41,000 bases of DNA from Cristatella mucedo (GCA_009760855.2 WPIO01000006.1:4150001-4191000); one strand, 5' to 3'. Positions 1-27,056 are shown, numbered from the stretch's first letter. Notes: generated from the sequence alone by a model not told the origin. Numbers and translations are program-made.

Positions 1-409
1 CATGAATGACGCTCGCGGTCTGGGGCAACGCTTCTATGACCGCCGGCGAAACTTGTTCTACTGCCACTGCTTCGGATTCGTAGGGTTTTCCGTGTGCTTG
101 TGACGAATTCTGGAGGACGTTGGTGCCCCCTCGTTTCAGCACGCACATGGCATCCGCTGTTTTATTGCTGGAGATAGTAGCCTCGTGATCTGGCACCGAG
201 CGGTTGGTATCGCTGGTCTTCAATCCAAGACGCGAATAGAATTGGGTAGCAGTGATAGCCTCAATGCCAGACAAGGCAAATCTAAAATCCAGCAAGAATT
301 CGTCATCGCCGGAAAGCTTAACGCGCATGTAGGGCGGTGTGGCAGCTAGCATCGCTACTTTCAGCGAGTTCGCACCCTTCAATAAACTCCGATTGGCGCT
401 TCTGTGCAT
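1..409 (-). CDS. Probable coding segment, gene runs off the left edge; possibly RAD9-like
   Basis: On the minus strand a frame stays open from about 409 to the window edge (about 136 codons), with an in-frame stop just upstream of the ATG at 409. If this is an internal exon, candidate acceptors are at 402/401 or 387/386, both without a clear pyrimidine tract. The first ~45 residues have an amphipathic segment (RSLLKGANSLKVAM), then a PPYMRV strand, then GDDEFLLDFRFALSG. A low-complexity tail rich in Ser, Thr, Ala, Asn and Val follows. That order (helix, strand, strand, then a disordered tail) resembles the end of the RAD9 PCNA-like domain and its unstructured C-terminal tail. The resemblance is judged by eye and is weak. 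Gene identity is inference; the open frame is what is seen. Confidence 0.4.
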   Translation of the reverse strand, partial: MHRSANRSLLKGANSLKVAMLAATPPYMRVKLSGDDEFLLDFRFALSGIEAITATQFYSRLGLKTSDTNRSVPDHEATISSNKTADAMCVLKRGGTNVLQNSSQAHGKPYESEAVAVEQVSPAVIEALPQTASVIH

Positions 410-665
410 GTCTATTGTGGGCTTATTCGTCCAGATTCACACGAGGTCTTGTTTGGTAATATGCTGCTAGCGTCAGTAGTATGTACACTTCGTTAAGCTA
501 AGCGAGAGGAGCTGCTATTTCTCAGGCCTCTCGTGACGCTCTTCTTTCATGTCATGGCTGAGTTACTGTAACCTTGGAGAGTAACTTTTGGAGGGATTTT
601 GCTCCAGGTTTTCCTGAACGCTCATGCGGGGTTTGCTGCTAGCAACGGCTGCTTAGCACGCTTAC

Positions 666-955
666 CTCCTCCATAGTTTTCGCAACTCTTTGCCTTCCAT
701 TGGGAGGGAAAATGTACTGTGAAGGAAGTCCTTGAGATGCGGCTCTATTATGAGCTCCCCGCTGGCGATCGTCGGACCAAGCGTGCTTAAGGCTTGTGTT
801 TTCCTGTAAGCGAGAGCGATCGGACACAGTAGGTGGTTAGCACCGTGCGATAGGACTCTGGGCAGCAGGTAGCGGACGCTGATCGAGCAGGACCTGTCAC
901 CGAGTGTCACGCTGTCACGTCGGTGCTCGTATGCCATATTAGTTTGCAACTGCAT
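666..955 (-). CDS. Probable coding exon of the left-edge gene, unidentified
   Basis: The minus-strand frame is open for 96 codons and ends exactly at a good splice donor (AGGAG|GTAAGC, exon end at 666, phase 2). Its stop lies inside the intron, as expected of a true exon. The 5' limit is uncertain: the first ATG is at 955, and an acceptor-like GATGCAG precedes TTGCAAAC at about 949. The product has an RKTQALS segment followed by ELIIEPHLKDFL, which could correspond to the middle of a RAD9-type clamp subunit, but I do not consider this established. It lies upstream of, and on the same strand as, the open frame at 1-409. One or more small exons may lie between them, because 410-665 has no frame joining both. 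Confidence 0.4.
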
Positions 956-1301
956 CGTGATAAGTATGCATGCATTAATAGAGCCAATTGGTGCACTTTC
1001 TCTCTAGCAAATTAAGTTCAAAATTCATAGAAAGAGATGCGGCTCTCTCTTTTGGTGCTACATAAATATTTGTTATTACTATCACAGATTAAGAGAATGG
1101 GGTCTTAGATCTGCAGTAAATGCGGCATGCATAGTCGGAACAGCTCTAAATTAAATATGTGGATGTACAACTAGAGAGTTTTCAATCGCGAAGTCGATGC
1201 CTAAGCGGCTTGCAAGTACGATAATCAACAGACTTCTTCTCACGAAACAAAGAGATGTGCAAGAGTCGGCGGCAGAAGATATGTTGTTGCGTAACAAACG
1301 A

Positions 1302-1524
<223 letters not shown>

Positions 1525-1734
1525 CCCTACTGGTCACTCGCTTGCACCAGCTCACCTATCTGACCTCCTTGCTCTTCCAGTCATGTGCTCTTTCACCACC
1601 CGTTCCTCAGCTTCAGTCGTAACTTCTTTTTTCAGCATGTTTAAAATACGCATAAAAATAAATTTAGTCCTCTTGGGGCGCCAGGTAAATGTCTAATCAA
1701 TATTATGATTATTAAATAGATCCGACCATCGATT

Positions 1735-1800
1735 CAACTGCACTGGAAGTCTGGAACTCGCTTCTGGCTCCTGTCACTGCCTACATTGACTTTGCTCAAA
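1735..1800 (+). repeat. Short LINE C-terminal remnant
   Basis: The plus-strand translation contains a segment like the conserved VWNSLP box near the end of CR1/L2-type ORF2 (here EVWNSLLAPV). The same box occurs in the better preserved copies in this window. Only this short stretch is recognisable. Confidence 0.45.
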
Positions 1801-2003
1801 CGCATCTGTCCCAGTCAGCTTTTGCCCCAGGTCAGCTTTTGCCCGAGTGAACTTGCCTTTTTCCGTATACTTTGCACGTTCGTCTAAGAATGATTTAGTG
1901 TATGTTATTAATCAGCGTTTCTACTTGTGGTGACTCTTGAGTGTCTTCTAGTGCATTAGGGTGAGAAGAGAGGGAGAGAGAGACATAGAGAGAGGGAGAG
2001 AGG

Positions 2004-2205
2004 GCCACGCTAGTTTGGCCCAGTGGTTAAGGCGCTCGCTTCGAACCAAGGTCGAGGTGAACTTATTTGATGATCAAGGTCAAGGTGAATGTATTTGATG
2101 ACCAAGGTCATGGGCTAAAGCCCCGTGGCATACGTGAAGCGCCTGAATAGAGATTTAAGCTCTCTTAGGGTGCTATAAAAATGAGTTATATTATTATATT
2201 ATTAC
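2004..2205 (+). repeat. tRNA-derived SINE, family 1, near full length
   Basis: An A-box-like TGGCCCAGTGGTTAAGG and a B-box-like region ending in GGGCTAAAGCCCCG show a tRNA-derived head. Two 28-bp repeats (core TATTTGATGA then CAAGGTC) lie between the boxes. The 3' part (GCGCCTGAATAGAGATTTAAG, CTCTTAGGGTGCTATA) matches the tail of the LINE family found elsewhere in this window, and it ends in an ATT-rich run. Confidence 0.85.
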
Positions 2206-4274
2206 TGTTGCATACTCGCGAAAACATGATACTTAGCTGGTCTTGTAGCCACTTGTAAAGAGCCAGATATAAACTTGGTTATCCTAGAGCGTAATACAAA
2301 CTTATTCTAAGCACTGTCACACACAAAAATATACTAAAGCCCTCATCAGAATCCAAAATATTCAGAAAATTGATTTAGTAGTTATCTATTAAGCCTTTCG
2401 TCCACAAAATCAACAACCATATTTAAATTAAACTGAAAGTCATTTGCTAAGCTCAATTTTGAGAGGGCAGACGACTATTTAATAGCTAGCTGGCCAGAGG
2501 ACTAATGACTCCATAATCAGCAGCAACACTTCACCGTACTCTTTACATACATGTCAACAAAGCGAGTTTGAGCTTTGAAGACCTTCAAGGTCAATCTCTA
2601 ACACAATTTCTCAGAGTCTCCACGACTCGGCCTCTCCAACGCAATTAGGTTCCAAAACAAAATTTTGAAACTCCTCGAGGTAGCCCCCTGTTTGGCAAGC
2701 GCTCTATAGTCGGACTCAGCGTGCATCAGTACCCTGCCGTCTGCAGATCTTAGATTACGCGTTCCATTAATGAAGTCCAAGAGCAGTTTCATCGGAAATT
2801 TTCAGAAGAATTAGTATGAATTATCTTTGCAATGCAAGATGAGATGACCACCGAAGCGAGGCTCAGCAAGTGTGCAAAGCAAGTTAGGTGCAATTGAGCC
2901 TGCACTAAATATTTCAAAAAGCGATTGAACGTGTTCATCATCAGGCATTTTTGTCATTCACAAGCGCTAAATACGTCATAGTTCCTTCTGCACGCCGACA
3001 GTCTGCAAGGGAGCTCCGCTCATGTATTCCATTGGCAGCTTCTGCGACCATGGATGCTTGCTTCTTTTTCACAGAACTAGGGGGCAGCTTGCTTGACATC
3101 AGACAAGGTGGAAGTTTTGACACGACGTGCTGCGAGATCATGCATCCGTGGCCTCTGTGATTGATGTCGCTTTAACCGGGTTCGCTGTATTTACTCCGTA
3201 CAGGCGTTAGCTGACGTCCTGGCGATATTATACGGCAAAACAGAAATCTTGCTTCAATGCCACGGAAAGGAATAAGTGTAACAGCTGTGTAATTTTCCCT
3301 ACGCAATCTGCCCAAGAGCACATCTCCAGAGCCCCGGACCTAAAAAAGTAGGGATTTCCCGTAAGAGCAGACTCCGGCCGGCCCTAGCCGTGCCGTGAAT
3401 AAAATATCTGAGGCCTAAAACCCACAGATCGGCCTTGTAAGTCTCTTCTCAGAAACTGCTTCAACGAATCGAATGCTCAGTAGCGATGGACGCCGACAGC
3501 GTGCTTCAGAATTGATTTGATCTGAAAATGCGTCATCGTCTTCGACCGAGAGACATCTCCCTGTGACGGTACAGCACAGCCAGTTTATGCGCAGACCGAT
3601 CAGTTAACTGCTACGCTCTACACCCCTGCATCACTCCGCGTAATAAATAAAACAGGTGCCGCCGTCATTGGGGAGCAGCTAAAAAGAGATTTAGATAGTG
3701 CGCAGTGCGAACGGATGCGCGCCTGCCGCCTTCGAGCTCCTGATTACCTCTCTGTTATCAGCTTTTTTAGCAGAGCCATGACGTATGACGCAGAAGCAGT
3801 GTGCTGGCGCCCGTCGTTTGCGTTGCTTTCGCTCGCTGGCAGCGGCGATGTCTCCGCTGCTGACGGTACTTTTGGAAGAGAGATGAGGGGTTTCAACCAC
3901 TCTCTGGTATCGCCCTTCAACGATGCAGACGGGCAACAAACTCGTACGACGTTTCTGCGAACGACTCACAAAGAGTTGTCCAAATGGCACGAAACTTGGA
4001 AGCAACTTCTGGGTCCGCAGTGAATCTTAGAATTTGAGGCTAATTTTCCACTCTTAATTTCTGTGTAGGAAAGTAGAACCGATTCGGCGACGAACTAGGA
4101 TAACTACGATCATTTTGGGATTCTAGAGAAGCAAAGGCTTTAGTCATGTTTTGATTATCGCTTGCGTGTGCGAACTGAAAGAAAATATGTTTCATTCGCG
4201 CTTTTCTACTGGAAATATCGTAAGCGTACGCCTACACCTGGCTTGATTGCTGCCTTATTGAGCACGCTTCCTTT
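2206..4274. other. No recognised gene
   Basis: Unassigned sequence. Short open frames occur at 2598-2792 (minus), 2941-3160 (both strands) and 3691-4023 (both strands, about 100 codons each). None has recognisable motifs or a convincing splice context, and overlapping frames on opposite strands are equally open. Confidence 0.5.
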
Positions 4275-4460
4275 TAAATAAATAATAAATAAATCCTAGC
4301 TGATTAAACAGCCTCTTTTTGTATAGCGACAGAAGAGCCTTTACCGCTATCACCGCCGCTTGCAGTGGCGATAAAGAATCGCCCACTGCAGGAATCGCAA
4401 CCACGACCTCGGGACCGAGGTCGTGAAAGCAACCGCCTTACCGAGTGTGCCATCACGGCT
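4275..4460 (-). repeat. tRNA-derived SINE, family 2
   Basis: Read on the minus strand it starts AGCCGTGATGGCACACTCGG (A-box-like), then a B-box region, then a conserved body containing GCGATTCTTTATCGCCACTG and GCAAGCGGCGGTGATAGCGG. It ends CTGTTTAATCAGCTAGG followed by an ATTT-rich tail. The same order recurs at 17880 (plus), 19482 (minus) and 37639 (minus). Confidence 0.85.
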
Positions 4461-4778
4461 AGAGAAACCTGAATGCACCGTCTATTATCTCGTAATTATA
4501 AAGAGCCAAAAAGTCTTCAGGCGATCAATCCGTAATCATATGGTGCCGAAAAATCCTCAATAGCAGCGGCACGCATCAAAACTCGTTGCTTAGCAGCCAG
4601 CGAGTAAGCGCACGCTTTCAGGCCAATTTCAGGGCGTCATAAATGACTGCACCTCTCGTCTGTAGCCAAAGCGCGAAGCGAGCACGTCGAAAGTGATCAC
4701 ATCCGACTCCTCTGCATTCATCCTGAAAATGAAGAAGCGTCAATGAACCGGATGCGCGTGGAGCAACGGCTCAGGCAG

Positions 4779-4910
4779 CTTTGGAAGAGCTGTCTAATAG
4801 AAACAAGGGATCCAACTTGCAACAATAAAATATCTATTTACAGTCTTTGGAAGAGCTGTCTAATAGAAACAAGGGATCCAACTTGCAACAATAAAATATC
4901 TATTTACAGT
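4779..4910. repeat. Perfect 66-bp tandem duplication
   Basis: The unit 4779-4844, starting CTTTGGAAGAGCTGTCTAAT, is repeated exactly at 4845-4910. It directly abuts a SINE family 1 remnant beginning near 4911. Confidence 0.97.
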
Positions 4911-5043
4911 ATCTATACATTTCATTTACACGGCCATTTAAGAAAACTTAATCTCTATCCGGGTGCTTTAAGTACGGCGCAGGTAGTGAGCCCTCGATCT
5001 CGGCAGTTCAAGTCGAGCACTTGAACCCTGGATCAAACCGGGC
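4911..5043 (-). repeat. SINE family 1, diverged copy
   Basis: On the minus strand the order is a GGTTTGATCC-like head remnant, an altered promoter region, then the family tail (reverse complement of AAGAAAACTTAATCTCTATC) and a short ATG/AAT end. It is more diverged than the copies at 2004, 30545 and 35561. Confidence 0.6.
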
Positions 5044-5834
5044 TTTCTTAGCTCGATCAACTATGCACGAGAACCAAAATTAATTGAAGCCTCGCGTGCT
5101 CTGGTTGCTGCGAGGTACTCACCTTCTGAGCACGCGGTTAAATTGTGCGGGGGAAATGTAACCGCAAATAGCAAACAATATCTTTCGGAAAGCGTCCCTC
5201 GAAACGGAACCGTTGCCAGACGGGTCGTGCGCCCTGAACAAATTTTTTAGGCCATGCGGAGAAGCGTCCACTTTGTTGCATATGAGGCAGAATATCTAAA
5301 ACATACGCAGCATGTTATATCAACATTTTTGCGACCGAAGACGGCCCAACGTCCTATCTACGTATCGATTGCTTAAGAAGGCACGTCGATTTAAGATTCA
5401 TGTCACTATTAATGTGCGTTGCTTACCGAGAAGTTTTCATTTTAGCATTAAGAGAGGCTGGAGCCCATGCGGTAAATGACCTAAAGATGCTTGCGTTTAA
5501 TCTTTTCAGATTTAAATTTAACAGCATCAGCACGCAGTTTCAGCATTAGTTGATTCCACCGCGATTTTCGCGTTCGTTTGTCTACACCGTGCATCATTGA
5601 CCTTTGTCACAGCCAAGCACTCTCTGAAACGGCCCTCCCCAACGAGCAGCTAGTGTAATGGAGCACGCTTTTTGCTGCATCATCGCCAGGATTTCGCTTG
5701 AAAGATTTATGGGCACTCCACCATTCGTCCCTGGCGTTGCAGCTGGATCGCCGCCGCCACTGTAGTGCACTTTTCAACCGCTTTTGATTGCTGGAGGCAC
5801 CCCGAGAGTAGGGTGAAGCTGCGTCCATATAGTA
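5044..5834. other. No recognised gene
   Basis: Unassigned single-copy-looking sequence. I see no exon with usable splice sites and no repeat shared with the rest of the window. Confidence 0.5.
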
Positions 5835-6050
5835 ACAATAATAATAATAATAACACGCTTGATAAAGCGCCATCAGAGAATTCAGTCTCTTTTTAGGCGC
5901 TTTACATTTGCTGCAAAGGAAGCACGATCGAATGATGAGTGGTATCATGCTTGATAAACAACACAAATAACATGGTTAGGGGTGACATGCACAGGGTCAG
6001 CATGCAGGTGTGGTTAGTGGCAGCATGCACAGTACGCATACGGTGAGTCT
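5835..6050 (-). mobile_element. 3' end of LINE family 1
   Basis: An (AAT)n run at 5836-5852 is followed by the reverse complement of the family tail (TAAAGCGCC, TCTCTTTTTAGGCGCTTTAC, TTTGCTGCAAAGGAAG). After that comes a GCATGC-rich 3' UTR (GGTTAGGGGTGACATGCACA, GTTAGTGGCAGCATGCACAG) that is also present at 21950 and 24040. So this is the last ~200 bp of a minus-strand LINE. Confidence 0.8.
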
Positions 6051-6431
6051 TGCTTCAGTCCTGCTACTATCCTGCTTGCGTCATGCATCGGTCTTCCTTC
6101 TTTTAGAAAGCTTACACGGTCAGTTTTCCACCCAAGTCTTTCTTCCTACTCGCGCCGCCGCCGCCGGCGGCGGGGTGGTGGGAAAATTGCTTTTGTTAGG
6201 AAGGAAGAAAGCGGCGCTCCGCGATGCACTTCTAGGCGAGTCTTAACCTTGCGCCAGTGTCTTTATCCCACGCCGCCTACCTATCCGATTCTTATATGAC
6301 GAGCTCGTAGTGCTCCATAAACAGGAACTCTCGCGGAACGCCTCGATGACTTCGCCGTCGAGTCGTCCGCCATGCTTTTTTACAAGCAACGAAGAAGGCG
6401 TGCCCTAGACGGCGCCTACGATTGGTGGCTT

Positions 6432-6530
6432 ATTAATAATAATAATAGTAATAATAATACATTTGATAAAGCAACCTCAGAGAACTCAATCTCTTTGTAG
6501 GCGCTTTACATTTGCTGCAAAGGGAGCGTT
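6432..6530 (-). mobile_element. LINE family 1 tail fragment
   Basis: Imperfect (AAT)n at 6435-6461, then the reverse complement of the LINE tail (AACTCAATCTCTTTGTAGGC, GCTTTACATTTGCTGCAAAG). It interrupts repeat family 3. Confidence 0.75.
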
Positions 6531-6620
6531 TGCTCTGCCGCGCCTCAGTCTTGTCCACCAAGGAGTAGAGCCGCGCTCAGCTTCTCAGTCTTCGTTTTGT
6601 TTCTCGAATGACTCTTGGAC

Positions 6621-6650
6621 CGCCCGCCCGCCCGCCCGCCCCCCCCCCCC
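6621..6650. repeat. (CCCG)n / poly-C tract
   Basis: A run of CCCG units passing into an unbroken C run. Confidence 0.95.
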
Positions 6651-6705
6651 AGTATTGGTGACGTATGCACCAAACAACTACCGAAGCCGGACAGAAACAG
6701 GAGCC

Positions 6706-7432
6706 ACCCTGAAAACGCGGCTGAACGCACGCGCGACGCTGCAACGCGGTAGTCTGGCGGCGGCCGCGTCGCTGAAGTTCGACGCGGCTCGCGCGAGGAC
6801 TCTGAAAAAAATGCACTCGCCATGCATCCACGGTCGCGCGCAGCCGAGATCGCGTCGCGGCTCGATGGGCTACCTCGTGGTCGCTGAGCGCCGCCGAGCG
6901 GTCATTGTCAGCGGCGCGGCCACGGCGCCTCGATTTCGTCGCACGAAGGCCGCCGCCGCCGCTGTCGCCGGCGCGCTGCGTCAGCTGCATCGTAGGCTGG
7001 CAACCTTGAGAAGCGAAAAGAGAAAAAAGGGGGCTGCGCGCGCTGCGTTCGGTCGCCGCGCGCGCGTGCCGACGAAGAAAGCAGCGCCGCTTTCCGGCTT
7101 TCCGGCTGCCGCTGCCGCCGCCGCCGCCGGGAGGACGCTAATGAGCCCTATAGTGGGCTCGCGGAAGGACTACAATGTGCCGCCGCCGCGGCTGCTGCCG
7201 CTGCGGCGGCCAACAATTGAGGACTCCCTCTATTAGCGCACAATGGACGACCGAGTTATGCAGTCGCCTGGGCGAGCGCTAGCTCCGACGGCTGCTGCAT
7301 CGAGCGCAGCGCTCAGGACGAAACGCTAGTCTGGGGACGTCTCGTCTCAATTCGCCAGCGGCTCCGTCGCAAGAGCGCGCGTCAGCGAGCTGCTCGCAGC
7401 GTCTCGTCCGCCTGCTGCCGCGAGCAAAGGCG

Positions 7433-7516
<84 letters not shown>

Positions 7517-8460
7517 GCAGCAGACCGAGCGCGATCGAGTGCGAGACGGAGACCAGAGGCAAACCGGACAGGTCCCGGCTTGCCCTCTTCGCCTGCGCCG
7601 CCGCGCGCCAGCCTCGGCGACCGGGCTCTAGGTGAAGGCGAGAGCCAGCAGCAGCGTCAGCGGGTACCCAACGACTCTCTGCAGGCAGGCAGGCACAGGA
7701 CGTCCTGAATGGTCGGCCGCGTCTCGCGCTGCGCTCACTGCGTTCCCGCTCCACGCGCAAAACGCGCTCCGCCTCGCTGCGAAGCGATCGCTAGCTAGAG
7801 CACACTGACCCGCGACGTTTCCCGAGTTTACCAGGACGAAGTCGGAGAGCGCGCCGAGCGCCGAGCGCGAGCCGCGCTGGACCGGCGCGCGGCTCGGACG
7901 CCGCAGCGGAGCGGCCGGGAGCGGCAGCGGCGGCGACGACGATCGCGGCGGCAGCGCCAGGTCGGCCGTCCAGCGACGGCGCGGCAGCGAGGCCAGCGAG
8001 GCCAGCGACGCCATCCGAGCCTTTGGTCGGCGTCCGAGCTTATCGCCGGCGAGAGCGGTCGCCGGCGGCGACGGCGGGCCTGTCTCCTAGCGAAGGTCGC
8101 GGGGGTTAGCGCGCACCCGGAATGGGGCTATCGGCTTACGGTTCAGCGACCGTTGAGCGGCGCCCCGGTAGCCGTTGCAACGCGAGCCGGCGCTCGCTGC
8201 TGTACTTATAGCCAGTGCGAATGAGGGCGGTTTGTGGCGGCGGCAGACTTCCAGTGGCTCCGCTTCGTTGACAGCAGAGCGGGCGCTTTCAAGCTCGACC
8301 TCATTTCGTCGCTGGTGCTCGGATGCGGTGGGGGGGCGGCGGGCGGCGAAAAGCGAGCAAAGCACGCCTCGCTAACTGCCAAGCCTCTGACCGCAAGAAA
8401 GGAGCGCTCTCGACCTTGCTCTTTTCTCCGACGCCGCGGTGGCGTCTCAGCGCGGGGTGC
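6706..8460. promoter_or_regulatory. GC- and CpG-rich block, possible promoter/CpG island
   Basis: This ~1.75-kb block is visibly richer in G+C and in CG dinucleotides than its surroundings, with GCC/GCG triplet runs. Open frames appear on both strands at once (for example 6463-7236 plus, 7347-8014 minus), which is expected from GC-rich sequence lacking stops. Their products are Ala/Arg-rich with no recognisable domain. It could be the 5' end of a gene whose body lies elsewhere. No core promoter or splice donor can be fixed by eye. Confidence 0.4.
7436..7512. repeat. (CT)n microsatellite
   Basis: Uninterrupted CT dinucleotide run followed by CAGCAGCAGCAG, inside the GC-rich block. Confidence 0.97.
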
Positions 8461-8526
8461 GGACATTGCCCTCGTGGACGTGTCCCCCGGACATCCCCCC
8501 TAGGGTAGGACATCTCCCCCGGTATA

Positions 8527-8668
8527 TAGTTTAGGGTTTAGAATTTAGGGTTTTTATAGTTTAGGGTTTTCAGGTTTAGCGTTTAGAGTTTGTATGGTTT
8601 AGGCTTTAGCGTTTAGGGTTTGGAGCTTATAGTTTATAGTTTAGTGTTTAGGGTTTAGGTTTTACGGT
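8527..8668. repeat. Degenerate TTTAGGG (telomere-like) array
   Basis: About 140 bp of imperfect tandem GTTTAGGG/TTTAGGGTTT units with variants such as TTTAGCG, TTTAGAG and TTTAGTG. It lies immediately inside the left arm of the inverted-repeat element. Confidence 0.85.
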
Positions 8669-9013
8669 GGGCTTCGCCTCCGCCGCCTAAATCAACCCTA
8701 GCTCTCAGATTCCACGCTTTACTTCGTGCGTATTGGGGCATAACTAGATCTCTTAAGGTCGAGTTATACTCAGTAGACATCTGAGGCCTAGCGCTCATTT
8801 GCAGGAACGCGCGGCACGCCGTAGCGCGCGCCCGCTTTGACGGGTACGAACACATGCCAGGCGGCGTCGAGCGGGACCTAACTTCCGCGGGACCGCACTG
8901 CATAGCTCGCCGCTGCCGTCGCTCACTCCATTAGAAACCATCCTTCCAATCCATTCATTCTTCTAGTTATACTGGGTTGATTTTATTTTAATAGAGCATG
9001 AACTTCATTTAAT

Positions 9014-9034
9014 CATATATATATATATATATAT
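9014..9034. repeat. (AT)n microsatellite
   Basis: Short AT dinucleotide run near the right arm of the inverted-repeat element. Confidence 0.9.
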
Positions 9035-9155
9035 CTGTATTCTTAGTTATACATTCATCAACATAGGGGGCAATGTCCTACCAAGGAGGGGAAATGTCCT
9101 AGGGTCCACCGAGGGGGGAATGTCCGGGAGGAAAACGTCCAGGGGGGAAATGTCC

Positions 9156-9800
9156 TACAACGCTCAGCGTACGAGCCTCAACACCCAGTACTCGCCGCGA
9201 TTACTTTAGGCTGGGTTTGGCGGAACCGGGAAATCCGCTTCTGGCGAACTTATGGGGTGCCCATAAAAACAAATTGCTGTAGTCTCAAAGCAGCCGCCTC
9301 CATTCACCGGTTTTGTGTCCGGTCTGCAGCGGTGCGCTCGCAAGTTTGGACGTGACAGTGCATTGGTTGTTAGTAGATGCATGTAAGGGCATGAATCTAA
9401 TTCTACGGATTTGGAATAAACTGTCTCCGGCCGTCGACCACATTTGTATAATTTATTAGTAAATCCGTGAAAGGGATCCGATGCCTTCATCGCCACAAGT
9501 ACAAACAGCAAAGTACCTCAATACTTGACGATATAAGCAGCTGTTCGCTGACGCCAGGCTATTAACTCCTAGCAATCCACAGGTGGGCAGCGTCGGTTAA
9601 GAATACTTCTATACAAGCCATCATAAAAGCAGAATGCGACCCAAGGAAGCACCACGAACCAACCAACCGCACACACCAATACGCAGTAGCAAACAGCAGC
9701 TCAGAGAAACAGTGGATGGAGAGCACGAAGAATGACCGGCCGAGTGATGGCCGCCGACAAAACGTCACCGGTCTGCTGCGGCACCGTCGAGCGCGTGCCT
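9156..9800. other. Intergenic, no recognised feature
   Basis: Between the inverted-repeat element and the 3' end of PGD. Two minus-strand open frames (9206-9511 and 9562-10062) have no recognisable content; the second overlaps the PGD last exon in another frame. Confidence 0.5.
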
Positions 9801-9807
9801 GGAAAGC

Positions 9808-9813
9808 TTTATT
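9808..9813 (-). terminator. PGD: Poly(A) signal AATAAA of PGD
   Basis: AATAAA on the minus strand, 83 nt downstream of the PGD stop codon. Confidence 0.75.
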
Positions 9814-9895
9814 TGCTATTAGTGAGCATCGGCGGATGCATATTAGGGATGCATATAAAATGCGCTCCATGGAGGATGGCACGAAAAGCGATGGC

Positions 9896-26110
<16,215 letters not shown>

Positions 26111-27056
26111 CGTCGCTGGCGTTGAGCTGAGAACGGATTCACGCCCGGCAGCCGGTATGCTCAAGAGCCGAGTAATGTCAATCTGCAGAGGCCATGACTT
26201 GCAAATCTTGGTTCCCTTTGCGTGCGCTATCAGCAATTAATTATCAATAAAAAAAGACTTACTGAGATTTCTATGTATTATTTACTGTTTTTATTTGGTC
26301 TCCACCTGTGCGGCTATCCTTTACCCTAGCTTGCCACGAACTGACCTCTGCCGAGGGTACGAGCTGACTCGCGCCGAGGAACCCGCTCGGTAGCAGCGGG
26401 CCAGTCCGCGTTAAAGAAAGCCTTGCTTATCGCCGTGCTGCGGCGACGCATTTTTGCCCTCTTAGTGGTGCGTTTCGCAGTTATTTCGGCACCAAGTGAT
26501 TTTTATCCATGAAACCCCCCCCCCGGTAGTGCGGCGTCCCCTACGAGGTACGTTGCTGCTTAGCTTAGACAGGTTTTTCTCTGCGCCAAGGGTGGTAGAA
26601 CTATAATCCGATTCTTGGATGTAGATTCAAGCTCCATGATTAGTTAGCAAAAAGTAGTCAATTTTGGACCTACTGACCTCATATCCGAATGTACTGAGTT
26701 GCCTTAAACGTCACTTCGTCTCCAGCTGCCTGCTGCGATTCGGGGGCGACAAGGGCAGCAGCGCGGGGATTTTGGAATTCGGGCTAAACCTTGAAATTAA
26801 AGGTCGTTGCATGCGGTCAATGCCGGCAACGGAGCCATGTGGGTGGCATTTGCCCGCCCCCCTCTGTGCGACGGGGCGGCGACCTGGGTCGCCCGACTGT
26901 CACCAACGACGAAATTACGTCCTACTACCAGTCGGTGAGGAACCGCCGAGCTTGTGACCAATAAACAGTATTGATTGCGCGCTATATTTTTTTAATTTCT
27001 TGCGGGTAATGCTTCTCTACATGAAAATCATGCTGGTCTTGCTCCTGACGTGAACA
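26111..27056. other. Region upstream of PGD; 5' UTR/promoter expected here
   Basis: The PGD promoter should lie here if exon 1 is right, but no TATA box or initiator can be fixed. A plus-strand frame at 26664-26957 ends just before AATAAA (26960-26965). That would suit the 3' end of a plus-strand transcript, but its product has no recognisable domain. Confidence 0.35.

Larger units (their letters stand above)
6382..6705. repeat. Repeat family 3, copy 1, interrupted by a LINE tail
   Basis: The left part (6382-6435, AAGAAGGCGTGCCCT) and right part (6555-6705, CTCAGCTTCTCAGTCTTCGT ... TATTGGTG ... TATGCACCAAA) match a contiguous sequence at 38117-38306. Between them sits about 120 bp containing (AAT)n and the minus-strand LINE family 1 tail. 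A C-rich run (6621-6650) has expanded within the right part. Confidence 0.7.
8461..9155. mobile_element. Inverted-repeat element with GGACAT/CCCCC arms (putative non-autonomous DNA transposon or foldback)
   Basis: The left arm (8461-8522) reads as short units of GGACAT followed by C-runs. The right arm (9066-9155) is the same kind of array in reverse complement. Reverse-complemented, the right arm's outer part aligns with the left arm through GGACAT..CCC, TGGACG, CCCGGACAT and CCCCCCT in the same order, giving an imperfect terminal inverted repeat of at least 44 bp. The interior holds a telomere-like array, about 250 bp of unique sequence and an (AT)n run. I see no transposase. Exact ends and target duplication are not resolved. 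Confidence 0.55.

Noticed and set aside
6463-7236. 257-codon plus-strand open frame
   Set aside because: It begins inside a LINE tail, crosses a poly-C tract, and is Ala/Arg-rich with competing open frames on the other strand, as expected of GC-rich non-coding DNA.
8527-8668. True chromosome end or plant contamination, suggested by TTTAGGG
   Set aside because: The array is short, degenerate and flanked on both sides by the arms of an inverted-repeat element, next to animal genes.
26664-26957. 97-codon plus-strand frame followed by AATAAA
   Set aside because: Kept only as a note: no domain, no upstream exon, and AATAAA is common by chance.
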